Of a DNA stretch of 8,360 bases, positions 5,546-8,360 are shown in pieces; position 1 is the first letter of the stretch; the number at the start of each line of letters is the position of its first letter. Source of the DNA: Oscillospiraceae bacterium (GTDB lineage: Bacteria > Bacillota > Clostridia > Oscillospirales > Ruminococcaceae); NCBI GenBank assembly GCA_022792755.1, contig JAAWBP010000043.1:1-8360 (forward strand). The letters run 5' to 3'. A program made the position numbers and the translations under genes. Under the pieces are notes generated by a model, which was not told where the DNA came from, did not search any database, and worked only from the letters and a program-made list of their open reading frames with translations.

Positions 5546-5712
5546 GTTTAAACGGGAAATCCGCGTAAAAACGCAGAGAAAGGAACGATGCCCGGCATCG
5601 GCTCCCTCAGAGCGGGAGAGATGCCCCCGCAGGCAGACAAATGAGGCGGTATGAAGCCGTCTGAACGCAGAAGCTCCGCCTGTACAGAAACGGGTATCAC
5701 AGGATTATCAAA
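5546..5712 (+). promoter_or_regulatory. Structured leader of the DUF368 gene, class unknown
   Basis: Two domains are visible. In the first, GGCATC (5594-5599) pairs with GATGCC (5620-5625) around CTCCC/GGGAG (5602-5606/5614-5618); a second copy of GATGCC at 5587-5592 can compete for the same arm. In the second, CAGGC (5630-5634) pairs with GCCTG (5678-5682) and AGAC-GGC with GCC-GTCT (5635-5638, 5645-5647, 5656-5662), while AGGCGG (5644-5649) and CCGCCT (5676-5681) form an alternative. There is no U-tract terminator, so any control would be translational; the ribosome site is a modest AGGA at 5701-5704. I do not recognise a known riboswitch. Confidence 0.45.
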
Positions 5713-6609
5713 ATGAATCTGATTAAAAATTTTATTGCCGGCGCCATCATCGGCGTGGCGAACATCATCCCTGGCGTCAGCGGCGGGACGATGATGGTCA
5801 TCTTAAACGTCTTTGACAAAATTGTCGGGGCCATCGGCCAATTTACCAAAGCAATTAAAAAAAACCTGCTCTACCTGCTGCCGATCCTGCTCGGTGCGGC
5901 GGCCGGGATTCTCGCTTTCAGCAAGGGGATCACCTTCATGCTCGACCACTATCCGATGATCACCAACTTCTTTTTCATCGGTTTGATTGTGGGGAGCGTC
6001 CCCTTAGTCTGCCGTTCCGCCTTCCAGAAAACCGGCGGGAAGATCGAGCTCAAGCAGATCCGCCCCGTTTCGGCGATCGCCTTTGTCCTGATGCTCGCCC
6101 TTTTAATTGTGGTCGCCTTTTTCTCTCCGGAGGAAGCCAGCGTCAGTGTCTCGGAGGTTTCGGTCGATTTCCCGATGATTCTAAAGCTCTTTTTCGGGGG
6201 GATTCTCTCCGCAGTGGCGATGATCATCCCCGGTCTCAGCGGCTCGTTCATCATGGTTCTTTTGGGTGTATACCCGCTGATCACAGGTGCGGTCGCCGTA
6301 CTGCTTCCGTTTCATATGGACACTTTTCTGCACACCGTCCTCCCGATCGGGCTGCCGATGGGGATCGGGATCATTCTGGGGCTGCTCCTGGGGGCGAAGC
6401 TGATCGACGTCCTGATCAAAAAATTCCCGCAGGAAACCTATTTCGGCATCCTCGGGCTGCTGCTCGGTTCGCTTTTTGGCCTCTACCCGGGCTTTGCCTT
6501 CGACTGGCAGGGCGCCGCCGCGATCCTCGTGCTGCTTTTCGGGTTCGCCCTGGCCTATTTTTCCAGCAGCGAATGGCTGAAAAATAAATTTGTGAAAAAC
6601 GGGCGGTAA
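5713..6609 (+). CDS. DUF368 / PopT-family membrane protein
   Basis: This is a 298-residue polytopic membrane protein of the DUF368 family. Some members (PopT) have been linked to flipping undecaprenyl phosphate, the cell-wall lipid carrier, back across the cytoplasmic membrane; that function is inferred here from the family. About eight to nine hydrophobic segments are visible. The family signature occurs twice as an inverted-repeat-transporter pattern: GVANIIPGVSGGT at residues 14-26 and AVAMIIPGLSGS ending at 178. A charged loop (KTGGKIELKQIRP, about 106-118) and a Ser/Glu-rich segment (PEEASVSVSEVSVD) separate the halves. The C-terminus (EWLKNKFVKNGR) is basic. The start ATG has AGGA 8 nt upstream. 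The stop lies 3 nt before the -35 box of rpsO, so the genes are adjacent but independently transcribed. Confidence 0.9.
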   Translation: MNLIKNFIAGAIIGVANIIPGVSGGTMMVILNVFDKIVGAIGQFTKAIKKNLLYLLPILLGAAAGILAFSKGITFMLDHYPMITNFFFIGLIVGSVPLVCRSAFQKTGGKIELKQIRPVSAIAFVLMLALLIVVAFFSPEEASVSVSEVSVDFPMILKLFFGGILSAVAMIIPGLSGSFIMVLLGVYPLITGAVAVLLPFHMDTFLHTVLPIGLPMGIGIILGLLLGAKLIDVLIKKFPQETYFGILGLLLGSLFGLYPGFAFDWQGAAAILVLLFGFALAYFSSSEWLKNKFVKNGR

Positions 6610-6612
6610 GGC

Positions 6613-6641
6613 TTTACAAGGCTTTGAAAAGCTGGTATAAT
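6613..6641 (+). promoter_or_regulatory. Strong extended -10 promoter of rpsO
   Basis: TTTACA (6613-6618), a 17-nt spacer, and TATAAT (6636-6641) preceded by TGG (extended -10). Near-consensus strength suits a ribosomal protein gene. The predicted start is near 6648. Confidence 0.8.
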
Positions 6642-6658
6642 AATTGGGTCTGAAAAGG

Positions 6659-6730
6659 CAGTGCCATGCGCTTTGCTCCAGGAGTACGCCCTGAACGGGA
6701 AACACCCTTTCCTGGATCGCTCAGGCATTG
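6659..6730 (+). promoter_or_regulatory. rpsO leader helix, probable S15 autoregulatory site
   Basis: A long irregular helix fills the leader: CAGTGCC (6659-6665) with GGCATTG (6724-6730), GCG (6668-6670) with CGC (6718-6720), and CCAGGA (6678-6683) with TCCTGG (6710-6715), with an apical region that can fold further. S15 represses its own mRNA in several bacteria through structurally different leaders. Position and structure fit that role, but the binding site itself is inferred. Confidence 0.55.
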
Positions 6731-6755
6731 GCAATCTTTTAAAAGAGGTGTAAAG

Positions 6756-7022
6756 ATGTTAAGAAAAGAAGAGAAAACCGAGGTTATTACCAATAACCGG
6801 CTCCACGAGCACGACACCGGTTCGCCGGAGGTGCAGATCGCGATCCTCACCAAAAGGATCAACGACCTCACCGAGCATCTGAAGGTTCACAAGCAGGATC
6901 ACCATTCCCGCCGCGGCCTGCTCAAGATGGTTGGCCACCGCCGCAACCTGCTCAACTACCTGATGAAAAAGGATGTTGAACGGTACCGCGCGATTATTGC
7001 GAAGCTCGGGATTCGTAAGTAA
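6756..7022 (+). CDS. rpsO: 30S ribosomal protein S15
   Basis: S15 binds the central domain of 16S rRNA early in 30S assembly and contributes a bridge to the 50S subunit. The protein has 88 residues, the standard length. Recognisable blocks are the N-terminal helix (LRKEEKTEVI), HDTGSPEVQIAILTKRINDLTEHLKVHKQDHHSRRGLL (residues 19-56, containing the conserved HDTGSPEVQ and DHHSRRGL rRNA contacts), VGHRRNLLNYL, and the tail RAIIAKLGIRK. AGAGGTG ends 5 nt before the ATG at 6756; the in-frame ATG at 6666 lies inside the leader helix and is not the start. The order rpsO-pnp is conserved in many bacteria. Confidence 0.98.
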   Translation: MLRKEEKTEVITNNRLHEHDTGSPEVQIAILTKRINDLTEHLKVHKQDHHSRRGLLKMVGHRRNLLNYLMKKDVERYRAIIAKLGIRK

Positions 7023-7032
7023 TAATGGCTTT

Positions 7033-7063
7033 AAGGCAGGTGGCATTCGCCCATCTGCCTTTT
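7033..7063 (+). terminator. Terminator between rpsO and pnp
   Basis: Bases 7033-7043 pair with 7051-7061 over 11 bp (one G-U) around a CATTCGC loop, and the 3' arm runs into a short T run. The U-tract is only about four residues, so partial read-through into pnp is likely. No convincing separate pnp promoter is visible after it. Confidence 0.7.
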
Positions 7064-7077
7064 GGTATTTATTCAAC

Positions 7078-7167
7078 GCATATGGCAAGTGGAAATTAGC
7101 ACTAAATCGAGCGCCTTTTTCCGCCGAAAAAGAGGTTTGATTTAATGCTAAGTCCGTTGCCGTATGC
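7078..7167 (+). promoter_or_regulatory. Long near-continuous hairpin in the pnp leader
   Basis: The helix segments are, in order: 7078-7088 with 7157-7167 (11 bp, one T-G), 7091-7093 with 7153-7155, TTAGCA (7096-7101) with TGCTAA (7146-7151), TAAATC (7103-7108) with GATTTA (7139-7144), and CTTTTTC (7115-7121) with GAAAAAG (7126-7132), capped by CGCC. It ends 7 nt before the pnp ribosome site. In Escherichia coli a pnp leader duplex is cut by RNase III and then used by PNPase to limit its own synthesis; this hairpin looks suited to similar control, which is inference for this lineage. Confidence 0.7.
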
Positions 7168-7186
7168 AGTGTACAGGAGGTAAAAT

Positions 7187-8360
7187 ATGGCAAGACAGGC
7201 AAAAATTTTCAAGACAATCTACGCGGGCCGCGAGCTGATTGTAGAAACCGGAAAGACCAGTGAGCTGGCGAACGGCTCCTGCTGGATCCGTTATGGCGAA
7301 ACAGTCGTGATGGTCAACGTCACCGCTTCCGCAAAGCCCCGCCCGGATATCGATTTCTTCCCCCTTTCGGTGGATTTTGAAGAAAAGCTTTACTCGGTCG
7401 GCAAAATCCCGGGCTCGTTCATCAAGCGCGAATCCCGCCCGAGCGAGAAAGCGATCCTCGCCTCCCGCTGCGTCGACCGCCCGATCCGCCCGCTCTTCCC
7501 GAAGGATATGCGCAACGACGTTTCCGTTGTGATGACAGTGCTCGCGAGCGACATCGACAATTCCCCCGAAATCTGCGGGATGATCGGCACCTCGATCGCC
7601 CTGTCGATCTCCGATATCCCCTGGAACGGCCCAATTGCAGGCGTCAACGTCGGCTTAGTCGATGGCGAAATTGTTCTCAACCCCAACATCGAGCAGCGTG
7701 CAAAATCCGACCTGACCCTGACCGTCGCCGGAACCGCGGAGAAGGTCGTCATGATCGAGGCGGGCGCCAACGAAGTGCCGGACGACCTGATGCTCAAGTG
7801 CATCATGACCGGCCACGAAGAGATCAAGAAGATGGTCGCTTTCATCAGCGATATCCAGAAGGAAATCGGGAGAGAGAAGTTCACCTTCGAGTCTCAGGAG
7901 CTTGACCCAGCCCTCTTTGAAGAGATCAAGGAATTCGCAATCGAAAAGGTTCGCTACGCGCTGGACACCAACGATAAAAACGTCCGCGAAGCTCGCCTTC
8001 AGCCGGTCGTTGACGAAATCCACGCCGCATTCGACGAGAGATGCGAAGAAGGAAAAACCGGCATCATCGACGAGTGCATCTACAAGCTTCAGAAATACGT
8101 TGTCCGCCGCTGGCTTTTGGACGACGGCAAACGCGTCGACGGGAGACAGCTCGACGAGATCCGCCCGCTGGATGCGGAGGTCGCCCTTCTGCCCCGCGTC
8201 CACGGTTCCGCGATGTTCACCCGCGGCCAGACACAGGTTCTCTCGGTGACGACGCTCGGCCCGGTCCGGGATGCGCAGATGCTCGATGGGATCGACGAAG
8301 ACGAAGAAAAACGCTATATGCATCAATACAATTTCCCCTCCTATTCGGTGGGCGAAACCC
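7187..8360 (+). CDS. pnp: Polyribonucleotide nucleotidyltransferase (PNPase), 5' part
   Basis: PNPase is a trimeric phosphorolytic 3'-to-5' exoribonuclease for mRNA turnover. The first 391 codons are present and the frame is open to the window edge; the full protein is normally about 700 residues, so the catalytic second RNase PH domain is cut and the KH and S1 domains are missing. The first RNase PH domain carries D56-FFPLSVDFEEK, LYSVGKIPGSFIKRE, RPSEKAIL and DRPIRPLFPKDMRND. An all-helical linker (about 215-310) follows. The second RNase PH domain begins at R316 (RVDGRQLDEIRPL) and continues LLPRVHGSAMFTRGQTQVLS to YNFPSYSVGET at the edge. AGGAGG (7175-7180) lies 6 nt before the ATG. Confidence 0.97.
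   Translation, partial: MARQAKIFKTIYAGRELIVETGKTSELANGSCWIRYGETVVMVNVTASAKPRPDIDFFPLSVDFEEKLYSVGKIPGSFIKRESRPSEKAILASRCVDRPIRPLFPKDMRNDVSVVMTVLASDIDNSPEICGMIGTSIALSISDIPWNGPIAGVNVGLVDGEIVLNPNIEQRAKSDLTLTVAGTAEKVVMIEAGANEVPDDLMLKCIMTGHEEIKKMVAFISDIQKEIGREKFTFESQELDPALFEEIKEFAIEKVRYALDTNDKNVREARLQPVVDEIHAAFDERCEEGKTGIIDECIYKLQKYVVRRWLLDDGKRVDGRQLDEIRPLDAEVALLPRVHGSAMFTRGQTQVLSVTTLGPVRDAQMLDGIDEDEEKRYMHQYNFPSYSVGET

Noticed and set aside
1..8360. CRISPR array, insertion sequence or prophage
   Set aside because: No regularly spaced identical repeats, transposase, integrase or phage genes were seen; the only repeats are the diverged units at 4715-5112.

Overview
The window looks like chromosome from an endospore-lineage Clostridia, most plausibly an Oscillospiraceae/Ruminococcaceae-type anaerobe. 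The reasons are a clear SpoIIID, a complete [FeFe]-hydrogenase maturation set, GC-rich coding sequence and strong AGGAGG ribosome sites. The genus cannot be fixed from the sequence. All seven supported genes lie on the + strand.

Positions 1-587 carry no gene. Positions 1-157 hold three hairpins and an extended -10 element that reads leftwards, probably the leader of a minus-strand gene beyond the left edge. A promoter at 371-399 drives a leader of about 180 nt that ends in an intrinsic terminator (530-560) overlapped by a competing helix. This is a riboswitch-like attenuator whose class I could not assign.

Positions 588-4593 form a tightly packed operon: a TM1266-type hydrogenase-system regulator, hydE, hydG and hydF. 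HydE and HydG are the radical SAM enzymes that build the organometallic parts of the H-cluster, and HydF is the GTPase scaffold that delivers the 2Fe subcluster to HydA. No hydA lies in the window, so the maturases act on a hydrogenase encoded elsewhere. The start of hydF is unusual: a good Shine-Dalgarno is separated from the ATG by a 12-bp hairpin. A terminator follows at 4621-4656.

Positions 4660-5190 have no credible gene. They hold diverged tandem repeat units of roughly 85-110 nt, one ending in a tRNA T-arm-like box. These may be decayed tRNA-like genes or an undescribed RNA.

Positions 5208-8360 hold housekeeping and developmental genes: spoIIID behind a SigE-like promoter; a DUF368/PopT-family membrane protein behind a structured leader of about 165 nt; then rpsO and the first 391 codons of pnp. 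rpsO has its own extended -10 promoter and a long irregular leader helix typical of S15 autoregulation. Between rpsO and pnp lie a terminator and a 90-nt near-continuous hairpin, which suggests separate post-transcriptional control of PNPase.
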